A stretch of 64,000 bases of DNA, taken from positions 1-64,000 of the forward strand of contig CAJWZC010000005.1 of the NCBI GenBank assembly GCA_913049915.1. The letters run 5' to 3'. A program made the position numbers and the translations under genes. The notes under the pieces were generated by a model, which ran no database searches, had not been told where the DNA came from, and saw nothing but the letters and a program-made list of their open reading frames with translations. The DNA comes from an uncultured Colwellia sp. GTDB taxonomy: Bacteria; Pseudomonadota; Gammaproteobacteria; Enterobacterales; Alteromonadaceae. Below, piece by piece: positions 38,763-47,121 of this stretch (the first letter of the stretch is position 1; every line of letters starts with the position of its first letter).

Positions 38763-39167
38763 ATGAAAGTATTTAAAATATGTAGCTATCTTATTCTCTA
38801 CTTCGCTATTTCAGCTTGTAGCAGTATAAAACAAGTGAATTTAGAATCTCAAAGTGATTACTATTTTACTAAAAAATTCACCCATAGTGAATTTATTGTC
38901 TACCATAAAGACTCTGTTAAAAAAGTAGCATATTCAGACCAACAATTAATGCTTTCATTGCTCAACAGACCTATGACAGAAGATCAACGCATGATGCTAA
39001 CTTTCGCTAAAAACCAAGAGCGTTATCTCCCTGATAGTACTATCGTGGGTATTCAAATCATGGGTGAAAAACGGGTAGAGCAAACTAAAGCTAGAGTGAC
39101 TTCTAATTATGCTCATCTCATTGAACAAGATATCAACGCAGTAACTATTAGTGCGATGCCTAGATAG
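38763..39167 (+). CDS. Small predicted lipoprotein, unknown function
   Basis: The 134-residue protein has a type II signal: positive start MKVFK, a hydrophobic stretch and the lipobox ISAC with the lipidated Cys at residue 19, followed by SS. The residue at +2 is Ser, which suggests outer-membrane sorting. The mature part is hydrophilic, with KDSVKKVAYSDQQLMLSLLN and RPMTEDQRMMLTFA, and ends EQDINAVTISAMPR. I recognise no family. It stands alone between dapD and rpiA behind a sigma-54-like promoter. The lipobox and the position of the promoter make a real gene likely. Confidence 0.72.
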   Translation: MKVFKICSYLILYFAISACSSIKQVNLESQSDYYFTKKFTHSEFIVYHKDSVKKVAYSDQQLMLSLLNRPMTEDQRMMLTFAKNQERYLPDSTIVGIQIMGEKRVEQTKARVTSNYAHLIEQDINAVTISAMPR

Positions 39168-39337
39168 AAATCATATTGTAATGCCAAAATGTTTGTTTAA
39201 TAACTACGAGCCTATTTCTTTTTGTTAATGATAAACGCTCTAATATAATCCTCCGTGCTATCCAAGGCTAAACGATTGACTCTTTTTTTACCTATGAACA
39301 TGCTCCCCTACGTATGATATTTATTACTATTATCTGT

Positions 39338-39365
39338 TAGTCCTACTCTTTTAGTCCTACTCTTT
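39338..39365. repeat. Tandem duplication, 2 x 14 bp
   Basis: TTAGTCCTACTCTT occurs twice in direct succession, and a third copy begins (TTAG). It is a perfect duplication in non-coding DNA, probably slipped-strand in origin. Confidence 0.9.
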
Positions 39366-39473
39366 TAGCACAGGTCGTCGCCACTAAAAGTCCGCAACAA
39401 TAAAACATGTCAAAGACTGAATAATCTTTGCCGGATAAAGACTTCAGCTTAGTGTAACTCTCCGATCGTTTAG

Positions 39474-39482
39474 TGTTATAAT
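39474..39482 (+). promoter_or_regulatory. Extended -10 promoter candidate for rpiA
   Basis: TGTTATAAT is a perfect TGn-TATAAT extended -10, 73 bp before the rpiA ATG. No strong -35 is present. Confidence 0.55.
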
Positions 39483-39555
39483 TTCTTCTTTTACAGCCTT
39501 CCCAAGGCTTATAAAGCTCACTTCAATAGCAAGAGTTTACTAAAAGGCATATAAT

Positions 39556-40212
39556 ATGACTCAAGATGAAATGAAAAAATCAGCCGCTATCAAGGCATTA
39601 GAGTTCATTGAAAACGATACAATAGTCGGTGTTGGCACTGGCTCAACGGTAAACTTCTTCATTGATGGCCTTGCATCATTAAAAGGTAAAATAACGGGTG
39701 CTGTTTCAAGCTCTGAAGAGTCTACTAAGCGCTTAAAAGCGCATGGGATTGATGTCTTTGATTTAAATAGTGTCGATGTTTTAGACGTATATATTGATGG
39801 CGCTGATGAAATCACTAGCCATATGGCAATGATCAAAGGTGGTGGCGCGGCCTTAACCCGAGAAAAAATCGTTGCGGCTGTAGCCAAAAAGTTTATTTGT
39901 ATTGCTGATGATTCAAAACAAGTTAAAGTTTTAGGTAACTTCCCCTTACCTGTTGAAGTAATTCCTATGGCGCGTAGTTATGTCGCTCGTGAATTAGTTA
40001 AACTAGGTGGTGATCCAGTTTACCGTCAAGGTGTAATCACAGACAACGGTAACGTTATTCTTGATGTGTACAACCTCGAAATACTCGATCCAAAATTACT
40101 TGAAACACAGATTAATACCATCGTGGGTGTAGTCACTAATGGTTTGTTTGCATTACGTGGGGCTGACATATTAGTACTAGGTAGTACAGAAGGTATTCAG
40201 GTTATACAATAA
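39556..40212 (+). CDS. rpiA: Ribose-5-phosphate isomerase A
   Basis: The 218-residue protein matches the E. coli length (219). Motifs are [37 protein letters not shown] with the catalytic Asp residues and [14 protein letters not shown] with Glu and Lys. It interconverts ribose 5-phosphate and ribulose 5-phosphate. It sits 199 bp upstream of serA on the same strand; rpiA and serA are also neighbours in E. coli. Confidence 0.97.
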   Translation: MTQDEMKKSAAIKALEFIENDTIVGVGTGSTVNFFIDGLASLKGKITGAVSSSEESTKRLKAHGIDVFDLNSVDVLDVYIDGADEITSHMAMIKGGGAALTREKIVAAVAKKFICIADDSKQVKVLGNFPLPVEVIPMARSYVARELVKLGGDPVYRQGVITDNGNVILDVYNLEILDPKLLETQINTIVGVVTNGLFALRGADILVLGSTEGIQVIQ

Positions 40213-40411
40213 TTCACTATTTTGACTATTCCTGATGATTTCTGATTTTTTTAAGTAAAAAAGAGGTTTTTAGGAATATTTATTCCACAATGTGCTTAAT
40301 AAATCCTTTAGAGTTTATACACTATATGATATGTTAATCTCCTATTTGGATATCTAGCCATCCAAACGAAATCTATTTACCCGTTTAACTTTGAATAAGT
40401 GAAGCCAATTT

Positions 40412-41665
40412 ATGACCGTTGCCAACAAAAACTCATTAGCAAAAGATAAGATTAAAATTTTATTACTTGAAGGCCTACATCCTAGCTCTCTTGAAGAATT
40501 AAAATTAAAAGGTTATTCAAATATTGAATCACTTAAAACCTCACTATCCGAAAGTGAATTAATTGAAAAAATAGCAGATGTTCATTTTATTGGTATTCGT
40601 TCTCGTACTCAGTTAACTGAAAAAGTACTAAGTCACGCAAATAAATTGGTAGCTATTGGTTGTTTTTGTATTGGTACCAACCAAGTTAATTTAAAAGCGG
40701 CTCAAACACGAGGTGTACCTGTTTTTAATGCACCCTTTTCAAATACCCGTTCAGTTGCTGAATTAGTCCTTGGTGAAACGCTATTGTTGTTACGTGGTAT
40801 TCCAGAAAAAAGTACTAAAGCGCATCGTGGTGAATGGTTTAAATCTGCGGTTGGCTCAGTAGAAGCCCGTGGTAAAGTATTAGGTATTGTTGGTTACGGT
40901 CATATTGGCATGCAATTAGGTATTTTGGCAGAAACCTTAGGCATGCGAGTACGTTTTTATGATGTCGAAACTAAACTACCTTTAGGTAATGCCAGTCAAG
41001 CACCATCGCTAGAGGCATTACTTAATGAAGCTGACGTAGTCAGCTTGCATGTTCCAGAAACTATTCAAACTCAAAATATGATTGCACAAGCTCAATTTTC
41101 AGCAATGAAAGATGGCGCAATTTTTATTAATGCTTCTCGTGGTACTGTGGTTGATATTGATGCCTTAGCACAAGCATTAGAAAGTAAGAAAATAGCAGGG
41201 GCTGCTATAGATGTATTCCCAGTTGAGCCAAAGAGTAATGATGATGAGTTTTTCTCACCATTACGTGGCTTTGATAATGTAATCCTAACCCCTCATATTG
41301 GTGGTAGTACCAAAGAAGCACAAGCAAATATCGGTCTAGAGGTAGCAACTAAACTCGCTAAATATTCAGATAATGGTTCAAGTCTATCCGCGGTTAACTT
41401 CCCTGAAGTATCTTTACCTGAGCACTCTATTCCAGGTCAAACAGGGACCAGTCGTTTATTACACATACATCATAACCAACCGGGTGTTTTGACTAAAATT
41501 AACCAAGCATTTGCTGAGCACAATATAAATATTGCTGCACAATACTTACAAACTGATGACCAAATTGGTTATGTTGTTATTGATATTGACTCACAAGATA
41601 GCGCTTTAGCCCTAAAAGAGTTAAAACAAATTGATGGCACTATTCGCGCTAGAATATTACATTAA
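40412..41665 (+). CDS. serA: D-3-phosphoglycerate dehydrogenase
   Basis: The 417-residue protein is the E. coli-type SerA (410). It has a substrate domain, an NAD Rossmann domain with GIVGYGHIGMQLG and the catalytic Arg/Glu/His series in INASRGTVVDID, AIDVFPVEP and TPHIGGSTKEAQ. A C-terminal ACT domain (LLHIHHNQPGVLTKINQAFAE) binds serine for feedback inhibition. It performs the first step of serine synthesis. A strong terminator follows 20 bp later. Confidence 0.97.
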   Translation: MTVANKNSLAKDKIKILLLEGLHPSSLEELKLKGYSNIESLKTSLSESELIEKIADVHFIGIRSRTQLTEKVLSHANKLVAIGCFCIGTNQVNLKAAQTRGVPVFNAPFSNTRSVAELVLGETLLLLRGIPEKSTKAHRGEWFKSAVGSVEARGKVLGIVGYGHIGMQLGILAETLGMRVRFYDVETKLPLGNASQAPSLEALLNEADVVSLHVPETIQTQNMIAQAQFSAMKDGAIFINASRGTVVDIDALAQALESKKIAGAAIDVFPVEPKSNDDEFFSPLRGFDNVILTPHIGGSTKEAQANIGLEVATKLAKYSDNGSSLSAVNFPEVSLPEHSIPGQTGTSRLLHIHHNQPGVLTKINQAFAEHNINIAAQYLQTDDQIGYVVIDIDSQDSALALKELKQIDGTIRARILH

Positions 41666-41683
41666 TTAAAACTTACAACTTAA

Positions 41684-41723
41684 AAGAAAAGCCTGCTTAT
41701 AAATTTATAAGTAGGCTTTTTTA
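41684..41723. terminator. Bidirectional terminator between serA and the DTW-domain gene
   Basis: AAAAGCCTGCTTATAAA pairs almost perfectly with TTTATAAGTAGGCTTTT, with A-runs before and T-runs after. It can end serA (plus) and the DTW-domain gene (minus). Confidence 0.92.
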
Positions 41724-41746
41724 TATAGAAATAATTGTCTAATAAT

Positions 41747-42547
41747 CTATCTAAATATCTTTGTTATAAAACTCTGATAGTTTGCAATGGCATTCACATT
41801 GCCCTTGTTACGCTGACATACACCTTTTTGATATTGAAAATTAAAAACATCAAACCATAAATCTAGTACGTGAGCATTCTTAGTTTCACCATGCATATCT
41901 AAAACTCTAGCGGCCACCTCAGCTGTTGAAAATTGGTGTTCGAGCTCTGTTTTTCTTACCGTATAACGAGAGTCTTGGCCGACAGGCGATAATTGACTGT
42001 TATTCTCACTTTGACAATTACCACTGACCGCTTGAATAGCCGTTTTCACATCAAATGATACCATTGGAAATCGATCTAAATACGGACTTTTACGGAACAT
42101 TTTTTTTGCTTCACGCCAACTACCATCAAGCATTATAAAAAGTGGTCTTTTACCTTCAGGGCATATAACAGTATTAGTAAAAATTTTACGTTCATCATCT
42201 GCATACTCTTGTGGAAAAACAACTAATGGGAACCATTTATCATCATTAATTACTGCTAATAAACCAAGGTTCTCTTGGGTTCTTGACCATAAGAAAGCAA
42301 AGGTATCTGGAATAAGATCTGCAATGAGTTTACCGGTGTTACTCGGTTTTAATACTTCAGTGTCATGCATTAACAACAAAAAACCTGCTGTTGTCTCAAT
42401 ATTTTCTTTAATGGGTGATATTTCACAGATGCAAAACGGCTTTGCAAGCTGACAAAAAGGACAGCGAATTACCCGTTGTCCTCGTGATTTATAGGTGGTT
42501 GTACTGAGACTTTTACGGTATAGGTGGAGTTGATGGACAGCGTGCAT
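41747..42547 (-). CDS. tapT: DTW-domain tRNA-uridine aminocarboxypropyltransferase (TapT/YfiP-like)
   Basis: The 266-residue protein has a zinc knuckle CPFCQLAKPFCIC at residues 30-42, the SAM-binding stretch LLLMHDTEVLKPSNTGKLIADL and the DTW-box region LFIMLDGSWREAKKMFRKSPYL. The box reads DGSW, with Ser for the usual Thr. The ending (STAEVAARVLDMHGE) also fits TapT, which makes acp3U47 in E. coli tRNAs. The region between residues 170 and 210 has an insertion (GNCQSENNSQL). It is convergent with serA. A second DTW paralogue elsewhere in the genome could be the true TapT. Confidence 0.85.
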   Translation of the reverse strand: MHAVHQLHLYRKSLSTTTYKSRGQRVIRCPFCQLAKPFCICEISPIKENIETTAGFLLLMHDTEVLKPSNTGKLIADLIPDTFAFLWSRTQENLGLLAVINDDKWFPLVVFPQEYADDERKIFTNTVICPEGKRPLFIMLDGSWREAKKMFRKSPYLDRFPMVSFDVKTAIQAVSGNCQSENNSQLSPVGQDSRYTVRKTELEHQFSTAEVAARVLDMHGETKNAHVLDLWFDVFNFQYQKGVCQRNKGNVNAIANYQSFITKIFR

Positions 42548-42565
42548 GTTTCACTAAATATAAAA

Positions 42566-42604
42566 ATAAAAAAAGACCTCGTAATTATAACATTACGAGG
42601 TCTT
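42566..42604 (-). terminator. Intrinsic terminator after the YggN-like gene
   Basis: A 13-bp perfect stem (AAGACCTCGTAAT with ATTACGAGGTCTT, 6-nt loop) is followed on the minus strand by seven T residues. It ends transcription of the gene at 42667 just before the DTW-domain gene begins. Confidence 0.9.
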
Positions 42605-42666
42605 AGTGTTGAGCTATATTAGCGCTTTAATTATCGCGTTCAGTAAGCCTATTAGTATTGAAGCTA

Positions 42667-43503
42667 TTACTTATTTGTCGTTTGAATTTCTTCACCATAA
42701 CCTTGTGTAATAGTAAAAACATTCGTATTTGAAAGTGGCGCTATTTCTGCTTTAAGTTGCTCTTCAATTTCATCAACCATAGCGATATTTACACAGATAG
42801 CGTATGCCTTCTTTTCTATTACCGCTGTTCTCTCTGTCATCTCATGTTCGATACTTTCACTAAACTTTTCCATCCGTGAATCAAAGCTTTCTTCATCACC
42901 TTTAGCTGTCATCATATGTTTTCCCATAGCAATTAATATACTACCCATAGAATTTAGTACGGTTTTTTCAACCGCTGACTCAATACGTTTATCAAAGTCT
43001 TTACCCAATAACTGATCGCTTTCTAAACCATCAATACCAACAGATATACCATTTTCAATAGATAACTTAGTTACAACATCTTCTCGTATTAATGTTAATT
43101 CTTTAGTTAAGTCTGCAGCAACGTTATTACCTTCACCTAATAAAGCATTGAAAGCGAGGTTTACGCCTTCAACTGCTAAATCAACGCCTTCTATGGCAAC
43201 ATTTCTAATTTGAGGTACTAAGTGACGGATTTTTTCATCATATTTTTGTACCATCGCTTGTTGCGCGTCTGATAGCTCAATATTTTGGTTATCTACCAGC
43301 AATTTTTTACCATCAATGATTTTATATAAGCTTCGTTGCTTCTCGTCATTTGCACCTTGCGCTTGTACAAACTCAATCGAGCTAGCATTAATAGTGAAAC
43401 CTGCCGACAAATTAACATTACATGATTCGTAAGCGTATGCCGCCGATGATGCAAGTGATACGGTGAGTGCGCTAGCGATTAATAAGCTGTGAAAGTAAGT
43501 CAT
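42667..43503 (-). CDS. YggN-like periplasmic protein (DUF2884)
   Basis: The 278-residue protein has a signal peptide (residues 1-25, ending SAAYA-YESC). The mature part starts with a conserved Cys, carries LYKIIDGKKLLVDNQNIELSDAQQ and a long amphipathic alpha-helical body with repeated VAIEGVDLAVEGVNLAF heptads, typical of the YggN/DUF2884 family. The function is not known. It has its own terminator; a weak promoter (TTGTAG, TATAAA) lies upstream on the minus strand. Confidence 0.82.
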   Translation of the reverse strand: MTYFHSLLIASALTVSLASSAAYAYESCNVNLSAGFTINASSIEFVQAQGANDEKQRSLYKIIDGKKLLVDNQNIELSDAQQAMVQKYDEKIRHLVPQIRNVAIEGVDLAVEGVNLAFNALLGEGNNVAADLTKELTLIREDVVTKLSIENGISVGIDGLESDQLLGKDFDKRIESAVEKTVLNSMGSILIAMGKHMMTAKGDEESFDSRMEKFSESIEHEMTERTAVIEKKAYAICVNIAMVDEIEEQLKAEIAPLSNTNVFTITQGYGEEIQTTNK

Positions 43504-43725
43504 GATTCTATCCTTATGAAAATAAAGTTAACTAGAATTAATATCTGTTATTCTAGTATTTTATAAATATTACCTAGATTGTACTACAAACATAGTGCCA
43601 AGTTTATTTTCATAAAAATATCAGATAGATAGGTATAAATCTATATTAGGGGATTAATAAAGTGTAAGGTAATTAGTCAAATTGACTAGTTATTAGGTTT
43701 TAGCATTTAGTTTTAAAGAGGACTA

Positions 43726-44777
43726 TTAGCTATTTTGTATTTCAATTAAGCGTGACCAACAGCGTTCAAATTCAAAGGCAAGTTGCTGCCTCTGGTACAG
43801 TTCAAATATATCGACTTGAGCGCTATCAATTAATTTAAAATTTTTATCGTAGAATTCATCAACTAGCGTAATAAATCTTCTCGTCTCATCATCAAGTAGC
43901 TGTAATTCTCACATTAAAACACTACTGCGTTGATAACTATCTTCAACACCTAAAATACAGCGGATACTAACTCACCAGAAACTTAGGCACGGTAGCAATA
44001 AACACAGTATTAAAATCTTTCGCTAGTACCATATAATCACGTTGACTGAGAGGTCCTAAACATAAAGCAAAAAAATCAAAGAAAATAATCTTGTTACTTT
44101 GCGTTATATAACTTAATTGTCGATAATTCATTTCTATCTCGCCACCAACTAAAGGTACGTTATCAGTCAAGCTTTGAAAACGCTCGATTGGTATTAACTC
44201 ACCTTGGCTTTCTAATAAAAAATAATTAGAATCATGACTATTTTCGATAAGTTTGCTACAGCAATGATAAATATCGCCATCAGTAGACACAAATTGATAA
44301 TGTTAATTTATTAAGATAATAGTTAGTAAGGACCATTCTATCTTTAAACCATTACAATAAAGTTACTCGGGTTTACAGTCCGAGGTTACTACCAGCTTTA
44401 ACCTTGGAAAAAAAGTACTGAAAACAAATCTGAAAGTAACATAGCATCGCCAATATCACTGACAAAAAAACTCATCAAAACAAAGTAAATCTAACTCTTT
44501 AGCTAATACTTTAGTAATGCAGTTTAGTGGCTCAGATTGTCCCATTAATTGTGCTAATTATTGGTGAATACTTCCTCTAAAATGATGGAAATAAATACGC
44601 TTTTATTATCTATGGCTAAGTGATGATAAAAAGATTCATTAGCATAGTTTTCTACACTCTACTCTGTCGTACTAATAACTGTTCCAACAATAGCATTAAA
44701 ACATCAACGGCATAGGTTTGAGCGGTATCAAAATCGAGCTGCTTATTGATAAACAGCTCTTAGTAGGAATATTTCAT
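43726..44777 (-). pseudogene. Decayed ZapE/AFG1-family ATPase gene
   Basis: In pieces across the three minus-strand frames I can read an almost complete ZapE-type ATPase. From the N-terminus: FDTAQTYAVDVLMLLLEQL; a Walker A remnant with a stop followed by KTMLMNLF; LDLLCFDEFF, then after one extra T in a seven-T run VSDIGDAMLLSDLF (Walker B region); 107 codons open at 43967-44290 with LCLGPLSQRDYMVLAKDFNT; and the C-terminus LDDETRRFITLVDEFYDKNF with FEFERCWSRLIEIQ. At least four frameshifts and several stops separate them. ZapE is a division-associated P-loop ATPase; this copy cannot make it. It lies just after dbpA. Confidence 0.87.
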
Positions 44778-44818
44778 TTAACTTAGTTTATTTAGCTTTA
44801 TCATTTAAGGGGATGTGA

Positions 44819-46225
44819 CTAGTTAGTTAAATGACGAGCGTTAAAAGTACGACCTTTCATTTTCCCTTTAGATATTTTTTTCAACGCTAGGTTTAAAGCA
44901 GCTTTAGTAACAGCTACATAGGCTTTGTTATCAAGTACTTTAATTTTACCAACTTGTGACCCTTGCACTCCATTGTCTCCAGTCAGTGCTCCTAAAATAT
45001 CTCCAGCTCTCACTTTTTGCTTTTTACCACCATCAATTTGAATGGTTGCCATTTTAGCCTGTGGGCGTTCATTGGCTAATACTGCCAATGATGGTAATTG
45101 CTCAGGCGTAATAACTGCTTCAAGATAATCTTCAAGAAGACCAACTTTATAACTTTCTTTATCGCTATACAGTGAGTAGGCTAAACCTGTGCTGCCTGCT
45201 CGTCCTGTTCGGCCAATTCTGTGCACGTGAACTTCACTATCGCGAGCGATATGATAATTGATGACTAAGTCTAAGCTATCAATATCCAAGCCTCGTGCCG
45301 CAACGTCAGTAGCAACAAGAATAGAAGCACTTTTATTGGCAAAGCGTAATAATGTTTGGTCTCTATCGCGTTGCTCTAAATCACCATGTAAAGCTAAAAC
45401 ACTAAAACCATCAAAATGTAAAGCTTCAGCGATTTGTTGGGTTTCTTTTTTTGTATTACAAAAAATAGCCGTGGATTCAACTTGCTTATCTAATAACAAT
45501 AAACGTAAAGCATCAAGGCGGTCATCATCATTACTAACTTTGAAGAACTTTTGACTGATAGTTGATTGATCTTCACTAGAAGCGATTTTAACCATCACAG
45601 GATCTGTCATGATACTTTCGCTAATAGACTTAATTTGATCTGGAAAGGTAGCACTAAAAAGTAACGTTTGGCGATCAAGTGGAGTACGTCTAACAATATT
45701 ATCAAGTGCGGCTTGAAAGCCCATTTCCAACATACGGTCAGCTTCATCAAGTACTAATAAGTCTAAATTATCTAATTGTAGAGTGCCTTTTATAACATGC
45801 TCTTCAAGACGTCCAGGGGTACCAACAATAACATGTGCGCCATGCTCTAATGAACCAATTTGTGGACCGAATGGTGTACCACCACAAAGCGTCAATATTT
45901 TAATATTATGAATACCACGAGCGAGTTTTCTCAACTCTTGCGCAACTTGATCAGCCAGTTCGCGGGTTGGACAAATAACCATAGATTGAATACGAAACTT
46001 TTTAACTTCTAGTTTGTTAAGTAATGCTAAACCAAAAGCTGCAGTTTTACCTGAGCCGGTTTTTGCTTCGCCAATAACATCTTTTCCTTTAAGTAATTCA
46101 GGTAAGGTTTTAGCTTGAATAGGTGTCATTTTCTCATAGCCAAGGGACGATAAGTTTTTAACTAAATCCTGTTTTAAGCTCAACGAAGAAAAAGCTAACG
46201 ATGAAGTAGTTGTATTAGTACTCAA
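44819..46225 (-). CDS. dbpA: ATP-dependent RNA helicase DbpA
   Basis: The 468-residue DEAD-box protein shows the Q motif (YEKMTPIQAKTLP), Walker A AKTGSGKTAAFG, PTRELADQ, TPGRLEEH, DEAD at about residue 165, SATFP and the C-terminal helicase motifs RGLDIDSLDLVINY and HRIGRTGRAGSTG. Residues 395-468 form the DbpA RNA-binding domain (KVRAGDILGALTGDNGVQGSQVGKI), which in E. coli recognises hairpin 92 of 23S rRNA. It acts in large-subunit assembly, relevant to growth in the cold. A perfect inverted repeat lies in its 5' region. Confidence 0.95.
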   Translation of the reverse strand: MSTNTTTSSLAFSSLSLKQDLVKNLSSLGYEKMTPIQAKTLPELLKGKDVIGEAKTGSGKTAAFGLALLNKLEVKKFRIQSMVICPTRELADQVAQELRKLARGIHNIKILTLCGGTPFGPQIGSLEHGAHVIVGTPGRLEEHVIKGTLQLDNLDLLVLDEADRMLEMGFQAALDNIVRRTPLDRQTLLFSATFPDQIKSISESIMTDPVMVKIASSEDQSTISQKFFKVSNDDDRLDALRLLLLDKQVESTAIFCNTKKETQQIAEALHFDGFSVLALHGDLEQRDRDQTLLRFANKSASILVATDVAARGLDIDSLDLVINYHIARDSEVHVHRIGRTGRAGSTGLAYSLYSDKESYKVGLLEDYLEAVITPEQLPSLAVLANERPQAKMATIQIDGGKKQKVRAGDILGALTGDNGVQGSQVGKIKVLDNKAYVAVTKAALNLALKKISKGKMKGRTFNARHLTN

Positions 46226-46249
46226 AATATACGCCTCTGGTTTAAAGCG

Positions 46250-46269
46250 ACTTAGTCAAAACTAAGTCA
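46250..46269 (-). promoter_or_regulatory. Inverted repeat in the dbpA 5' region
   Basis: GACTTAGT and ACTAAGTC form a perfect 8-bp inverted repeat with a 4-nt spacer, 25-44 bp before the dbpA start codon. It could be an operator or an mRNA hairpin near the translation start. Confidence 0.5.
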
Positions 46270-46372
46270 AAAAATAAGAAAGCTATCAATACAAAGATAA
46301 GAAAACTTTCATGAGATAGATAATGCGCGCATAATAACAGTAATTTTTGTACAACCCCAGTATATTCAATCT

Positions 46373-46741
46373 ATGAAGACAGTTTCAAAACAGTTATTAG
46401 TAGAGCAATGGCAAACTTTACATAACGATCATGAGAATTATGAAAGTTATGCGTTAATAATAAAACTTGTAGCTATTACTATTACCTTATTTGCTTTAGC
46501 ATTTTCAGTGACTAGTATGGCTACATTACTATTATTAGCAACGCTTTGGTTACAAGAAGGTATATGGAAAACCTTTCAGCAAAGAACAGTAAATGCGATA
46601 ATAGTTATAGAGGATAAATTAGCTCTTACTGAAACAGAACACCAAAAAGAGTCGATTCAGCCTTACTTACTCTATAAGCAGTGGCAAGAAAACCGACCAG
46701 CTACAGTGCACTTATTACCGAATATATTAGTAATTCATTGA
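46373..46741 (+). CDS. Small membrane protein, unknown function
   Basis: The 122-residue protein has two adjacent hydrophobic helices (about residues 28-46 and 48-63), preceded by a charged region VEQWQTLHNDHENYESYAL and followed by a soluble C-terminal tail. The N-terminal pattern (LVEQWQTLH..HE.YE..AL..KL) is that of a hypothetical protein common in Alteromonadales and Vibrio. I know no function. It is divergent from dbpA across 147 bp and precedes the DUF2986 gene. Confidence 0.75.
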   Translation: MKTVSKQLLVEQWQTLHNDHENYESYALIIKLVAITITLFALAFSVTSMATLLLLATLWLQEGIWKTFQQRTVNAIIVIEDKLALTETEHQKESIQPYLLYKQWQENRPATVHLLPNILVIH

Positions 46742-46870
46742 AGCCAACGGTGTTATATCCGTATTTCCCTTTGATACTTGTAGTGCTTATTTGTAAGTAG
46801 CGGTACTTAGTAACAAGTACTTAATACCAAGTAACCAAAATAATTTTAGTATAGATGTTGAGATAAAAAG

Positions 46871-47020
46871 ATGAATAGAAAAAAAAAGATGAACGATATT
46901 TTAAAAAAGAAAGTAAAAAAAGCTAACTTAAAGCTACAGACAAGTAATAAACCTAAATACGTATCGAAAGCAGAAAGAGCTAAACTTGCTGAAGAAGAGA
47001 ATACACAAGAACAAGAATAA
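46871..47020 (+). CDS. DUF2986 small basic protein
   Basis: The 49-residue protein begins MNRKKKMNDILKKKVKKAN and has a KPKYVSKAERAKLAEEE tail. This is the pattern of the DUF2986 family (about 45 residues, Lys-rich), found in Vibrio, Shewanella and relatives. The strong net positive charge suggests RNA or ribosome association, which is inference. No clear Shine-Dalgarno precedes it (AGATAAAAAG). It ends 50 bp before a strong terminator. The frame is short and easily missed. Confidence 0.75.
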   Translation: MNRKKKMNDILKKKVKKANLKLQTSNKPKYVSKAERAKLAEEENTQEQE

Positions 47021-47070
47021 CTCCTAAGTAACATGTCGTAACTACAATTACATGTTACCGGTAAGTTTAT

Positions 47071-47100
47071 AAAAAGGGCACTCAATGAGTGCCCTTTTTC
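47071..47100. terminator. Bidirectional terminator between the DUF2986 gene and the RND pump
   Basis: A perfect stem AAAAAGGGCACT/AGTGCCCTTTTT with a CAATG loop lies between two convergent genes and has the required A- and T-runs for both strands. Confidence 0.92.
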
Positions 47101-47121
47101 TGTACTATCATCTATAAAATT

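Larger units (their letters stand above)
39168..39555. other. 388-bp gene-free region before rpiA
   Basis: It contains a tandem duplication of 14 bp (39338-39365), the rpiA promoter candidate and a small hairpin AGCCTT/AAGGCT at about 39496-39510 in the rpiA leader. I looked for 6S RNA, because ssrS lies near serA in E. coli, and found nothing like its conserved bulge. The remainder shows no coding frame. Confidence 0.45.

Noticed and set aside
39168-39555. 6S RNA (ssrS) near serA/rpiA
   Set aside because: The gene neighbourhood made it worth checking, but no long closed stem with a central bulge could be found and zapA/ygfA are absent.
43967-44290. Independent 107-residue gene
   Set aside because: It is a central piece of the ZapE-like pseudogene; the flanking frames continue the same protein on both sides.
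46846-47085. Hydrophobic 79-codon minus-strand frame near the DUF2986 gene
   Set aside because: It is the complement of the Lys-rich DUF2986 gene (AAA/AAG gives Phe/Leu on the other strand) and runs through the terminator stem.
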